A stretch of 64,000 nucleotides of DNA from an uncultured Gemmatimonadota bacterium (lineage in GTDB: Bacteria > Gemmatimonadota > Gemmatimonadetes > Gemmatimonadales > Gemmatimonadaceae), in contig CADEDA010000008.1 in assembly GCA_902825965.1 (NCBI GenBank), positions 25,164 to 89,163 of the forward strand, written 5' to 3'. The notes beneath the pieces were generated by a model. It saw nothing but the letters and a program-made list of their open reading frames with translations. It did no database searches and had not been told where the DNA came from. This document shows, piece by piece, positions 1 through 8,693 of this stretch. Position numbers and translations under genes: made by a program. Within the stretch, counting starts at the first letter, position 1, and each line of letters starts with the position of its first letter.

Positions 1-796
1 TGTTGCCCACGGTGGTCGGCTGCTCGAAGATCTCCTTGAGCATGAAGTGGTCGAACCCGCCGCGTTCGATCGCCTCGAGGTCCCACTCGATGCGCTCGAC
101 GGAGCGGCGGATCGGCGACGCGTTGATGTCCATCACGCGGTAGCCGTCCGGCGTGAGCACCGCGAGGTCGCCGTCATCGAGGTACACGACCTGGCGGGTG
201 TGGGCGAGGATCGCCGACGCGTCGGAGGCCAGGAAGTACTCGCCGTCGCCGATGCCGATGAGCAGCGGGCTGCCCTTGCGCGCCGCGACGATCTTGTGCG
301 GGTCGCGGCTCGAGACCACCGCGATGCCGAACGTCCCCTCCACCTTCCGCAGCGCCCCGATCACGGCCTCCTCCAGCGAGCCGTCGTACAGCTCCTGCAC
401 GAGGTGCGAGATGGTCTCGGTATCGGTGTCCGAGCGGAACGTGTGCCCCAGCGCGGTGAGCTGCTTCCGGAGCACGTCGGCGTTCTCGATGATGCCGTTG
501 TGCACGACCGCGACCGACTCGTCGGTGCTCAGGTGCGGATGGGCGTTGCGCTCGGTCGGCGGCCCGTGGGTGGCCCAGCGCGTGTGCGCGATGCCGACCT
601 TGCCCGTGACCGGGTCCGCGGCGAGCGCACCCTCGAGCTTCACGATCTTCCCCGCCGCGCGACGCGTCTCCAGCGACTCGCCATCGAAGATGGCGACGCC
701 CGCGCTGTCATAGCCCCGGTACTCGAGGCGCTTGAGGCCCTCGATGAGCAGCGGGGTGGCCTGCTTGGGGCCGATGTAGCCGACGATACCGCACAT
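1..796 (-). CDS. glmS: Glutamine-fructose-6-phosphate aminotransferase, N-terminal part (cut by window edge)
   Basis: Makes glucosamine-6-phosphate from fructose-6-phosphate and glutamine, the first step toward UDP-GlcNAc. Reading leftward from the ATG at 796 the protein begins MCGIVGYIG, the class II glutamine amidotransferase start in which Cys2 is the nucleophile. Further family motifs follow: LEYRGYDSAG, HTRWATHG and VVHNGIIEN. About 265 residues are visible, covering the glutaminase domain; the isomerase (SIS) domains lie outside the window. It lies downstream of glmM on the same strand, separated by 63 bp, so the two genes form a UDP-GlcNAc supply pair. I see no glmS-ribozyme-like leader; the gap instead holds a heptad repeat. 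Confidence 0.95.
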   Translation of the reverse strand, partial: MCGIVGYIGPKQATPLLIEGLKRLEYRGYDSAGVAIFDGESLETRRAAGKIVKLEGALAADPVTGKVGIAHTRWATHGPPTERNAHPHLSTDESVAVVHNGIIENADVLRKQLTALGHTFRSDTDTETISHLVQELYDGSLEEAVIGALRKVEGTFGIAVVSSRDPHKIVAARKGSPLLIGIGDGEYFLASDASAILAHTRQVVYLDDGDLAVLTPDGYRVMDINASPIRRSVERIEWDLEAIERGGFDHFMLKEIFEQPTTVGN

Positions 797-804
797 AGAG
801 GCTG

Positions 805-836
805 GTGTGAGGAGTGAGGTGGGAGGTGGGAGGGAG
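805..836. repeat. Four heptads (GNGNGAG) plus GGAG in the glmM-glmS gap
   Basis: The plus strand holds four head-to-tail 7-bp units, GTGTGAG, GAGTGAG, GTGGGAG and GTGGGAG, followed by GGAG. A second copy of the same design is at 53406-53437. On the glmS coding strand it reads as a pyrimidine-rich leader ending about 8 bases before the ATG. The G-runs could allow a two-tier G-quadruplex on the plus strand; this is inference. Confidence 0.7.
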
Positions 837-859
837 CACGCACCCCGCCCACCCGATCG

Positions 860-2227
860 CTACGCCAACTTCGCCAACAGCTGCCGACCGCGCTCGACCA
901 GCGACTTGGCCCCGTCCATCGTCGGGGCCTCCGCGATCACCCGCACGATCGGTTCGGTGCCGGACGGGCGGATGTGCACCCAGCGGTCCGACCAGCCCAG
1001 CCGCAGCCCGTCCTGGGTGTCGGGCTCCGCGTCGGGGAAGGCCGCCGTGAGCGCTGCGTACACCGCGTCCAGCGGCTTCGCCGGACGATCCAGCTTGTCC
1101 TTCAGGATCGCATAACGCGGGAAGCGGCCGACCACCGTGGACAACGGCTCCCCATCCTCATGCATCATTTGCAAGACGAGTGCCACGCCCAGTGGCGCGT
1201 CGCGCCCCAGATGGAGTTCCGGCAGGATCACGCCCCCGTTGCCCTCCCCGCCGATCACGGCCCCCTCGGACCGCATGCGGAGCGCCACGTTGACCTCCCC
1301 CACGGGCGCCCGGATCACCCGGGAGCCCCCGGCAGCCGCCATGTCATCGACGATCCGGCTGGTCGAAAGGTTCGTGACGACGGGGCCTGAGCGATGGCGC
1401 AATACGACACGTGTCGCAAGCGCGAGCGTGTAATCCTCCCCGATGGCCCGTCCCTCGTCCGACACCAGGGCCAGCCGGTCCACGTCCGGGTCGGTCGCAA
1501 AGCCCACCTGCGCGTGGGACTCCTTCACCAGCCGTTCGAGCGCCCCGAGGTTCTCAGGCACCGGCTCCGGCGGTCGCGGGAACCGGCCGTCCGCCTCGAG
1601 TTCGATGGCCGTGACCTGGCAGCCGAGCAGCTCGAGGAGGCGGGGGATGATGGCGCCACCCGCCCCTCGGCAGGCGTCATACGCCACGCGGAAATGCCGC
1701 GAGCGGATGCCCTCCACGTCGATGAACGGCAGCGCGAGCACCTGGTCGAGGTGGCGCGCGAGGGCATCGCCGTCGAACCGGGTCTCGCCCAGCCGGTCCC
1801 AGGTGGCATACGGGGTCCCCTGCTCCACCAGTGCCCGCATCTCGGCGCCCTGCGCGGCGCTGAGGAAGAGGCCGTCCGGCCCGATGAACTTGAGGGCGTT
1901 CCATTCGATCGGGTTGTGGCTGGCCGTGATGCCCAACCCGCCGGCCGCGTGATGGTGTTCCACCGCGAGCTGCAGCGAGGGCGTGGTCATGAGGCCGATG
2001 TCGATCACCTGCGCCCCGACGCTCTCGAGCGCGGCCCGCGTGACCGAGTGGAACAGCGGGCCCGTGACCCGCGAGTCACGTCCGAGCACCACCGCCTTGG
2101 ACGGGCCGCGAGCGATGGCCCAGGCGCCGAACGCCGCCGCGTAGCGGGCGACGACTTCCGGCGTGAGTCCGAAGCCGACGCGGCCGCGGATGCCGGAGAC
2201 GCTGATCATCAATCGGGGATCGGTCAC
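860..2227 (-). CDS. glmM: Phosphoglucosamine mutase / phosphohexomutase
   Basis: Interconverts glucosamine-6-phosphate and glucosamine-1-phosphate in UDP-GlcNAc synthesis. All four alpha-D-phosphohexomutase motifs are visible: the phosphoserine loop TASHNP (Ser103 from the start chosen), the Mg loop DPDVDR, the sugar loop GEGNGG and the phosphate loop RPSGTEP. The N-terminus LMISVSGIRG is of the type that replaces the classic FGTDGIRG. I chose the GTG at 2227 (VTDPRLMIS, 455 aa); ATG 2209 is the alternative, and the open frame further upstream looks non-coding. The glmS location next door favours the glucosamine substrate, but a broader phosphomannomutase/phosphoglucomutase role cannot be excluded. 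Confidence 0.88.
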   Translation of the reverse strand: MTDPRLMISVSGIRGRVGFGLTPEVVARYAAAFGAWAIARGPSKAVVLGRDSRVTGPLFHSVTRAALESVGAQVIDIGLMTTPSLQLAVEHHHAAGGLGITASHNPIEWNALKFIGPDGLFLSAAQGAEMRALVEQGTPYATWDRLGETRFDGDALARHLDQVLALPFIDVEGIRSRHFRVAYDACRGAGGAIIPRLLELLGCQVTAIELEADGRFPRPPEPVPENLGALERLVKESHAQVGFATDPDVDRLALVSDEGRAIGEDYTLALATRVVLRHRSGPVVTNLSTSRIVDDMAAAGGSRVIRAPVGEVNVALRMRSEGAVIGGEGNGGVILPELHLGRDAPLGVALVLQMMHEDGEPLSTVVGRFPRYAILKDKLDRPAKPLDAVYAALTAAFPDAEPDTQDGLRLGWSDRWVHIRPSGTEPIVRVIAEAPTMDGAKSLVERGRQLLAKLA

Positions 2228-2352
2228 GTGCAGGTCTCGGATGGAGTGGGGGCGCGACACCGGCGTGCAGCTGCCCGGCACCGGTCGCGATGCGTGGAAG
2301 CTAGAGACTCGCCACAGGGGTTCAAGGCGCGCGACCGCCGCACGCGACACCC

Positions 2353-3849
2353 TTGGTGCACGCGGTGAGCCACGTCACCTTTCACGGGGTCGATCCACCC
2401 CTTCTCGTCGCTTCCGTGGACCTGCTCACGCTCCGCGCCGCCGCCGGCGGCGGCACACTCGACGGTCACGCCGCCGCGGCACTCGTCTCCGCCGGCTTCA
2501 CCATGCTGCAGCGCGCGCCGGCCCTGGTCCGCGCCCTCGCCGGCCGCCGCGCCGCGATCCTCGTCCCGACCTCCCCGCAGTTCCTCGTCGCACTCGCGGC
2601 CAGCGACGGCCGCGGGGCGGTGCTCATCAACCCGCTCGCCGCACCGACCGAGATCGCGATGCAGCTCCGCGAGGCGAACGTCGGCGCGGTGTTCACCGTC
2701 GGTGCGCTCGCCGCACGACTGCCGCACGGCACGGTGCACGTCCTGCTCGACGCCGCGCCGACGGAGGCGACCCTCGTCGCCGCCGACGGCCGCCAGGGCC
2801 GCATCGACCTCGGCTCGCATTTCGGCCTCTCGCTCGAGGGCGACGCCTCGGCGCCCGGTCGCGACGAGGAGTGCGCGATCGTCTTCACGTCCGCGATGGC
2901 CGGCTCGGCGCTGGGCGCGGTGCTGACGCACCGCAACCTGCTCGCGAACGCCCTGCAGACGGTGGAGGCGGCGCAGAACTCGCGCGACGACCACGTGCTG
3001 GCCCTGTTGCCCTTCGCGCACCTGTTCGGCCTGACCCTCTCCGCGATGGCACCGCTGCTGGCCGGCGCACAGGTGACCACCATGGCGCGGTTCAACCCCG
3101 TCGCCGCCGTGGACACCATCGAACGCGACGGCATCACCGAGGTGGTGGGGGTGCCCGCCGTGTTCACCGGGCTCCTGGCCGCCATCGAACGCCGTGGCCG
3201 GCCATTCGCGGCACCGGCGCTGCGCCTGTGCATCTGCGGCGGCGCGCCGCTGTCCCTGACGCTGCAGGAGCGCTGGGCCGCCGTCACGGGTGTCGAGTTG
3301 CGGCAGGGGTACGGCCTCACCGAGGCGTCACCGGTCGCGCTGTTCAACCGCGTCGACCGCGCGAACGTGCGCGGCGCCCTCGGCGTGCCGATGCCGGGCG
3401 TCGCGGTGAGCATCCGCGACCCGGAGTCGAGCGTAGCGCTGTCACCGGGTGCCGCGGGCGAGATCTGCGTCGCCGGCGAGACCGTCTTCCGCGGCTACCT
3501 CAAGCACGGTGCGCAGGGATTGCGGGTCGTCGACGGCTGGCTGCACACCGGCGACCGCGGCGTCGAACGCGCGGGCGGACAGGTCGAGTTCCTCGGGGTG
3601 CTCAAGCCCATGTTCACGCGCAACGGCTTCAACGTGTATCCCCGCGAGGTGGAGCAGGTGCTCCTCGGCCTCGACGGGGTGGAGGCCGTGCGCTGCGTCG
3701 GGCATCCGGACGCCGCGAGTGAACACGAGGTCGCGGTGGAGATCACGCGGCGTGCCGGTACAAGCCTGCAGCTGCGCGACGTGAAGGCGTTCGCGGAGCA
3801 GCACCTCGCGGCGTACAAGCGCCCGTCCGTGATCACGTTCGTCGAGTAG
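2353..3849 (+). CDS. AMP-dependent acyl ligase homologue with degenerate catalytic motifs
   Basis: About 498 aa with the fold-defining stretches of the acyl-CoA synthetase/ANL family: the LPFAHLFGLT and VGVPAVFTGLL segments, GYGLTEASP (residue 319 on) and GWLHTGDRG. Key catalytic positions are changed. The P-loop that usually reads TSGTTGxPKG is TSAMAGSALG (residues 179-188), without its Lys. The hinge region normally GRxKD is GVLKPM (about 416). The protein ends at YKRPSVITFVE, before the usual C-terminal catalytic Lys segment. It may bind acyl-adenylate-like ligands without catalysis. The stop lies 2 bp before the histidine kinase start, suggesting co-transcription and a sensory partnership (inference). 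Starts TTG 2353, GTG 2356 and GTG 2365 are all possible. Confidence 0.75.
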   Translation: MVHAVSHVTFHGVDPPLLVASVDLLTLRAAAGGGTLDGHAAAALVSAGFTMLQRAPALVRALAGRRAAILVPTSPQFLVALAASDGRGAVLINPLAAPTEIAMQLREANVGAVFTVGALAARLPHGTVHVLLDAAPTEATLVAADGRQGRIDLGSHFGLSLEGDASAPGRDEECAIVFTSAMAGSALGAVLTHRNLLANALQTVEAAQNSRDDHVLALLPFAHLFGLTLSAMAPLLAGAQVTTMARFNPVAAVDTIERDGITEVVGVPAVFTGLLAAIERRGRPFAAPALRLCICGGAPLSLTLQERWAAVTGVELRQGYGLTEASPVALFNRVDRANVRGALGVPMPGVAVSIRDPESSVALSPGAAGEICVAGETVFRGYLKHGAQGLRVVDGWLHTGDRGVERAGGQVEFLGVLKPMFTRNGFNVYPREVEQVLLGLDGVEAVRCVGHPDAASEHEVAVEITRRAGTSLQLRDVKAFAEQHLAAYKRPSVITFVE

Positions 3850-3851
3850 CC

Positions 3852-5702
3852 GTGCCTACCAGCAGCGCCCTCGCGGCCGGCGCCCCGCTCCTGCAGGCCC
3901 TGCTCACCCTCGGGTTGGCGCTGGTGCTGTGGCAGCTCTATCGCCGGCAGCACAAGGCACACTTCCTCTGGTGGGCCATCGCACTCGGCCTGCGGGTGCT
4001 CTCGGTGGGGGCCATCGCCGCGTTCATGTTCACGCGGGCCGAGTGGCTGCTCTACGCGCACCAGGTGCTGCTCGCGTGGACCGCGCTCGGACTCCTGTAC
4101 GCCGCCGAGGTGTTCTCGCAGCAACTGGCCTGGGACCGACGCTACCTGTGGTGGCTCGCACTGCCGCTGGCTTGGTCGTACGTCGCGATCTTCGTGCTCG
4201 ACAACTTCGCGCTCGCGGCTGGGCCGGCCGTGCTCTTCCTCGCCCTGGCGACCCTTCGGGCCGGCATCGTGTTCCGGCGCTACCGCCATCGCACTGCCTC
4301 CGCTGCGGCGGGGTTCCTCTCCTGGGTGATGTTCCTCTGGGCGGCGCACCATCTCGACTATCCCTTCCTGCGCGCCCGCGGGGCCTGGGATCCCTGGGGC
4401 TACTACCTCGACATCGCGTTCACGCTCGCCATGGGTGCGGGTGTCCTGCTGCTCGTCATCGAGGAGCAGCGTGAGGGCCTGCGCACCCTCACGGCACTCT
4501 CCGGGGACCTGCGCGCCGAGCTGCGTCCCGACGTACGTACCGAGTTGCGTAGCGAGTTGCGCAGCGAGTTGCGTAGCGAATCGCGCGGTGACGCGGCGGC
4601 GGCCGCCGCCGACACCGCGGATGATCCGCACGCCGCACTGCTCGCCCGTCCGCTCGAACTGCGCGGGGTGCGCGGCGCGATGCTGCTGCGGATCGATCCG
4701 GATGCCTCACTCGAAGTGGTGCGCGGCGTCGGGGCCTGTGCGACCTGGCGCGCGGCGAGCATCCCGGAGCGGGTGGAGCAACTCGCACGCGACGCCGCGC
4801 GCCAGTCGCGGCCGCGGCTCCATGGTCGCCCCACCCCGAGCGGCGACACGCCGCCGTTCGTGGCGGCGCTCCCGCTCGGCCCGCATGGCAGCGCCGCACT
4901 CGTGCTCGTCGTGGTCGGCGATGTCGCCGCCCCCTTCGCGGCGCTCGACGACCGCATCCTCTCGGTGGTCGGCGAACAGGTGGGCGCGGCCCTCGAGCGC
5001 GACCGGCTCAGCCGCGGCCTCGCCCAGCGCAGCGAGGAGCTCGAGCGGCTCTCCGTGCGCATGCTGCAGGAACACGAGGCGCAGCGGCGGCGGCTGGGGC
5101 GCGAGCTGCACGACGAGACGGCCCAGGTGTACGCGGCGCTCAAGCTCCAGCTCGGACTGCTCCGCGAGGACGCGCCACCCGCGCTGCGGGAACGATTCGA
5201 CCGGTTGCTGGGTTGGGTGGACCGCGGGAGCGACAGCATCCGACACGTGACCGATGGCCTGCGCCCGGCGGTGCTGGACGACCTGGGCCTGCTGCCGGCA
5301 CTGCGGGCACTGGTCGCCGACGTCCGCGAATGGAGCGGCCTCACGGTCGGGTTCGACACCGCGCGCTGGACCTCGACCGCGCGGGGATTGCTGGGGCAGG
5401 ACGCCGAGGTGGCGCTCTTCCGCGGGCTGCAGGAGGCCCTCAGCAACGCCGTGCGCCACGCGCAGGCCCAGCACATCCACGTCACCCTCGAGTTGCTCGA
5501 CGACCGCGCGCGCCTTACGGTGCAGGACGACGGCGTCGGACTCGGCGCCGAGCGTCGCGCGCAGCTCGCCACCGGCCCGGGGCGCTCCGGCCTCATCGGG
5601 ATGCGGGAGCGCATCGCCGCCGCCGGCGGGACGCTCGTCCTCGACGGCGCGTTGCCCACCGGCCTCCTCGTGCGACTCGACCTTCCGCGTCGTCAGCCAT
5701 GA
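3852..5702 (+). CDS. Membrane sensor histidine kinase (HisKA_3 type)
   Basis: 616 aa. Residues about 8-215 contain roughly seven hydrophobic segments forming a membrane sensor module. A charged helical linker follows at about 223-247, then a GAF-like region (about 260-390), a coiled helix, the HisKA_3 dimerisation box RELHDETAQ with phospho-acceptor His420, and a HATPase_c domain with N-box LQEALSNAVRHA and the DDGVGL and GLIGMRERI motifs. The linker is encoded by 12-bp tandem repeats. It starts with GTG two bases after the ligase-like gene and ends in an ATGA overlap with the response regulator, its evident partner. The signal is unknown; the seven-helix N-terminus and the preceding ligase homologue hint at a lipid or acyl ligand. 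Confidence 0.9.
   Translation: MPTSSALAAGAPLLQALLTLGLALVLWQLYRRQHKAHFLWWAIALGLRVLSVGAIAAFMFTRAEWLLYAHQVLLAWTALGLLYAAEVFSQQLAWDRRYLWWLALPLAWSYVAIFVLDNFALAAGPAVLFLALATLRAGIVFRRYRHRTASAAAGFLSWVMFLWAAHHLDYPFLRARGAWDPWGYYLDIAFTLAMGAGVLLLVIEEQREGLRTLTALSGDLRAELRPDVRTELRSELRSELRSESRGDAAAAAADTADDPHAALLARPLELRGVRGAMLLRIDPDASLEVVRGVGACATWRAASIPERVEQLARDAARQSRPRLHGRPTPSGDTPPFVAALPLGPHGSAALVLVVVGDVAAPFAALDDRILSVVGEQVGAALERDRLSRGLAQRSEELERLSVRMLQEHEAQRRRLGRELHDETAQVYAALKLQLGLLREDAPPALRERFDRLLGWVDRGSDSIRHVTDGLRPAVLDDLGLLPALRALVADVREWSGLTVGFDTARWTSTARGLLGQDAEVALFRGLQEALSNAVRHAQAQHIHVTLELLDDRARLTVQDDGVGLGAERRAQLATGPGRSGLIGMRERIAAAGGTLVLDGALPTGLLVRLDLPRRQP
4542..4577 (+). repeat. 12-bp in-frame tandem repeats encoding ELRS units
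   Basis: Three near-identical units GAGTTGCGTAGC (one carries CGC for CGT) encode ELRS-ELRS-ELRS. They are flanked by diverged copies encoding ELRP and TELR upstream and ESRG downstream. The 12-bp period preserves frame, so slippage would change the linker between the kinase membrane and GAF regions by four residues at a time. Confidence 0.8.
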
Positions 5703-6352
5703 CCGAACCCGCGATCCGCCTCCTCATCGTCGATGACCATCCGCTCGTGCGCGAGGGCATCCGCGGGGCGCTCTCGACCGCGGGGTTCACGGTGTTGGCG
5801 GATGTCGGCAACGCCGAGGACGCCATCGCGGCGGCGCGGCGCGACCCACCGGACGTGGTCGTCATGGACATCACGCTTCCCGGACTGAACGGCATCGAGG
5901 CCGTGGAGGTGCTGCGGCGCGAGCACCCCGCCCTGCGCGTGCTCATGCTCTCGGTGCACGACCATCCCGAGTACGTACTCGAGAGCGTGCGTGCCGGCGC
6001 CCATGGCTACCTGCGCAAGGACTCCCTGCCCGAGGAGTTGCGGGCCGCCGTCCGCACCGTGCAGCGCGGCAACACCGTCTTCCCCGCGGCGCGCGCCGGC
6101 GCGACCGAGACGCAGGCGCCGATCCTCGCCGCCGCTGCGGAACGCCTCGAACTGCTCACGCGCCGCGAACGCGACGTGCTCGTCGGCATCGCGAGCGGCA
6201 AGGCCAACAAGGAGATCGCGGCGGACCTCGCCCTGAGCGTGCGCACCGTGGAGGGCTATCGCGAGTCCCTCATGAACAAGCTCGCGATCAAGACCACGGC
6301 CGGGCTCACGCGCTTCGCGATGGAGTCCCGCCTGCTGGGACGCGCCCCGTAG
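5699..6352 (+). CDS. NarL/FixJ-family response regulator
   Basis: 217 aa. A receiver domain begins LLIVDDHPLVREG and carries the phospho-acceptor Asp in VVVMDITLPG and the signature Lys in GYLRKDSLP. The C-terminal LuxR-type helix-turn-helix reads LTRRERDVLVGIASGKANKEIA followed by LSVRTVEGYRESLMNKL. ATG overlaps the kinase stop (ATGA), so the pair is translationally coupled. It should bind DNA as a dimer after phosphorylation by the kinase. No obvious target site can be named from one window. Confidence 0.93.
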   Translation: MTEPAIRLLIVDDHPLVREGIRGALSTAGFTVLADVGNAEDAIAAARRDPPDVVVMDITLPGLNGIEAVEVLRREHPALRVLMLSVHDHPEYVLESVRAGAHGYLRKDSLPEELRAAVRTVQRGNTVFPAARAGATETQAPILAAAAERLELLTRRERDVLVGIASGKANKEIAADLALSVRTVEGYRESLMNKLAIKTTAGLTRFAMESRLLGRAP

Positions 6353-6362
6353 AACTACGGGG
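6345..6362 (+). terminator. Hairpin at the response regulator stop codon
   Basis: CCCCGTAG, AA, CTACGGGG is a perfect inverted repeat that includes the TAG stop of the response regulator. There is no T-tract, so it is at best a weak or Rho-assisted terminator between this operon and the TonB receptor gene. Confidence 0.45.
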
Positions 6363-6460
6363 GTCGGCGCCCGTACCCCTGCGGTGCCCCGGCCGGTGGC
6401 CGCGGGAGAGGCTTCACACATCGCTCCATCCCGTGTGCACGTCTCACTCCGACCACTCCC

Positions 6461-8617
6461 ATGCGCCCCTCGTTGCTCCTCGGTGCGGCCCTGCTCGGCC
6501 TCGCCGGTCTCCACGCGCCACTCGCGGCACAACAGGCAGACACCAGCGGCAAGCTCGTGAAGCTCGCGCCCGTCGGCATCACGGCGACGCGGACCGAGTC
6601 CGCCGTGCTGCGCACCGCCGCGCCGCTCCTCGTCATCGACTCCTCGACGCTGCGCCGCGACTACCCCAACGGCATCGGTGACGTGTTCCGCAACATGCCC
6701 GGTGTCGATGTCACCGGCGTCGGCCCCAACCAGGTGCGGCTCATGATCCGCGGCCAGCGCGGCCAGCGCATCCTGCTCGCCGAGGACGGCATGCGCCTCA
6801 ACAACGCGCGTCGGCAGCAGGATTTCGGCGAGCTCTCGGCCATCACCGACGTCAACACCGTGGAGCGCGTCGAGGTGCTGCGCGGCCCGTCGTCGGTGCT
6901 CTACGGCACCGACGCGATCGGCGGCGTGGTGAACCAGCTCAGCCTCGGCACCCCCGCGCGCGGGCGCGACGCGATCTCGGGCACGTCGTTCTACCGGTAC
7001 AATGCCGCGGACGCGCAGGACGCCGGTCACCTGCGCGTCGCGGGCCGCGAGGGCGCGTTCGGCTTCGCGCTCTCCACCTCGCATCGCACGGCGCAGGCGT
7101 ATCGTGCGCCGTCCGGGCGCTTCGGCGACCTCACGCTCGCGCGGGCGACCACCGTGCGCGACGCCGGGGTGCAGGACCGCGCGCACGCCGCGCAGGTCTC
7201 GCTGGACCTCGGTGCGCGGCAGCAGCTCGCGCTCAAGGTCACGCGCTACGATGCCCGCAATGCCGGGTACGGCTACGTCGATCCGCGCGCGCTGGGCGAC
7301 TCCAGCGGCGCCGTCATCCGCCTGCTGTATCCGGAGCAGACCGTGGACCGTGCCGTGCTCTCCTGGCAGGCGACCGCCCTCGGCTCCCGGTTCGCCGACC
7401 GCGTGAGCGTCACCGCCTCCAACAGCCGCAACGACCGCGTCTTCCGCCAGGCCCTCGACATCCCCTTCACGCCGACCGCCGGCATGACGATCCGCGACCG
7501 CAACGTCACGGAGATGCGCTCGGACGGCCTGCGCGTGGAGGCCACCAAGGTCAGCGCACGCGGCCACGTGTTCACCTACGGCGCCGATTGGTACCGCGAC
7601 CGCTCCGTGAACTCGGACTCGAGCGTCACGCGCATGTACGGGTTCGGCCCGCCGTCCACCACCACCAGCACCACGCCGAACCTGCCCAACGCCTGGTTCT
7701 GGACCGGTGGCATCTTCGCACAGGGCCGCTTCCAGGCGGGCGACCGCGTGGAGCTGGGTGCGGGACTGCGTGGGCAGTCCATCCAGTCGGAGACCCGGGC
7801 GACCGCGGGGCTGCCGGCGGATCGCGCCGGCGTCGCGGCGAGCGCGGAAGCCGTGGTGGGGCAGCTGAGCGCGCGGTACCGCCTGCAGGAGGACATGCAC
7901 CTCGTCGCCTCCCTCGGACGCGCGTTCCGGGCGCCGAACCTGATCGAGCGCTACTTCGAGGGCGCGACCACCGACGGCAGCGGCTACCAGCTGGCCACCC
8001 CCGACCTCGATCCCGAGACCAGCCTCAACGTGGACCTCGGCATCAAGTTCCGTCGGTCCCGCGTGTACGGTGAGGTCACGGTGTTCATGAACACCATCGA
8101 CGACGCGATCCGCATCGTGGACGCCGACACGACCGTGAACGGCTTCGATGGCTATCGCAACGCGAACGTCGACCGCCTGCGCGACACCGGCATCGAGGCC
8201 CTCGCGGAAGTGCAGCTCGGACGCGGCTTCTCGGTGCTCGGCTACGTGTCGACGCTGGACTCCAAGAACGTGGACACCGAGACCTCGGTGGGGGACAGCT
8301 ACGGCAGCAAGCTCGGCGGCGAGCTGGGCTGGCGCACGCCGGGTGGTGCCTGGGGCCTGCGCTACGACGTGCGGCACCAGGGCGAACGCAAGGACGTCGT
8401 GCTGAGCGGCAGCCCGGTCGGCGACCGGCTGCCGGCGTTCACGGTGCACGCGCTCCGCAGCACGCTGCGCCTGCCGTCGCTGCGCACCGTGCAGCCGACG
8501 CTGGACCTGGCGGTCACCAACCTCACCAACACGCTCTACGCCGAGGCGTCCAACACCGGCTTCTTCCGTCCGGAGCCGCCGCGCAGCCTCTCGGCGGCGC
8601 TGCGATTCGACTTCTAG
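6461..8617 (+). CDS. TonB-dependent outer-membrane receptor
   Basis: 718 aa. A signal peptide ends LAAQQAD, so the mature protein probably begins with Gln. The plug domain contains VFRNMPGVDVTGVGPNQV, IRGQRGQRILLAEDGMRLN and VEVLRGPSSVLYGTDAIGGVVN, classic receptor plug motifs. A long beta-barrel follows, with FRAPNLIERYFEG and a C-terminus ending LRFDF, the aromatic end expected for BamA-mediated insertion. The substrate cannot be read from the sequence; a siderophore, cobalamin or other chelate are the usual options. It follows the two-component system by 108 bp and is bounded downstream by a strong hairpin, so it is probably monocistronic. Confidence 0.92.
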   Translation: MRPSLLLGAALLGLAGLHAPLAAQQADTSGKLVKLAPVGITATRTESAVLRTAAPLLVIDSSTLRRDYPNGIGDVFRNMPGVDVTGVGPNQVRLMIRGQRGQRILLAEDGMRLNNARRQQDFGELSAITDVNTVERVEVLRGPSSVLYGTDAIGGVVNQLSLGTPARGRDAISGTSFYRYNAADAQDAGHLRVAGREGAFGFALSTSHRTAQAYRAPSGRFGDLTLARATTVRDAGVQDRAHAAQVSLDLGARQQLALKVTRYDARNAGYGYVDPRALGDSSGAVIRLLYPEQTVDRAVLSWQATALGSRFADRVSVTASNSRNDRVFRQALDIPFTPTAGMTIRDRNVTEMRSDGLRVEATKVSARGHVFTYGADWYRDRSVNSDSSVTRMYGFGPPSTTTSTTPNLPNAWFWTGGIFAQGRFQAGDRVELGAGLRGQSIQSETRATAGLPADRAGVAASAEAVVGQLSARYRLQEDMHLVASLGRAFRAPNLIERYFEGATTDGSGYQLATPDLDPETSLNVDLGIKFRRSRVYGEVTVFMNTIDDAIRIVDADTTVNGFDGYRNANVDRLRDTGIEALAEVQLGRGFSVLGYVSTLDSKNVDTETSVGDSYGSKLGGELGWRTPGGAWGLRYDVRHQGERKDVVLSGSPVGDRLPAFTVHALRSTLRLPSLRTVQPTLDLAVTNLTNTLYAEASNTGFFRPEPPRSLSAALRFDF

Positions 8618-8636
8618 CGTCGCCGCCATGGCGACG

Positions 8637-8673
8637 ACGGCCCGGGTGCCCGCACACTGGGCGCCCGGGCCGT
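8637..8673 (+). terminator. Long GC-rich hairpin after the TonB receptor gene
   Basis: A 15-bp stem (8637-8651 with 8659-8673) with one G-T wobble encloses a 7-base loop. No U-tract follows, but the position just after the receptor stop and before the next promoter fits a transcription end. Confidence 0.65.
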
Positions 8674-8681
8674 TGCGTCGG

Positions 8682-8687
8682 TAGATT
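8682..8687 (+). promoter_or_regulatory. Candidate -10 element (TAGATT) for a leaderless start
   Basis: TAGATT lies 6 bases before the ATG at 8694, so transcription would start at or next to the A of the start codon. No clear -35 box is seen. Similar TAGATT or TAGAAT hexamers recur before other genes in the window. Confidence 0.45.
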
Positions 8688-8693
8688 TGGCGC

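Noticed and set aside
797..859. glmS ribozyme-type riboswitch before glmS
   Set aside because: The 63-bp gap is filled by simple heptad repeats; no ribozyme core can be placed and this lineage is not known to use it.
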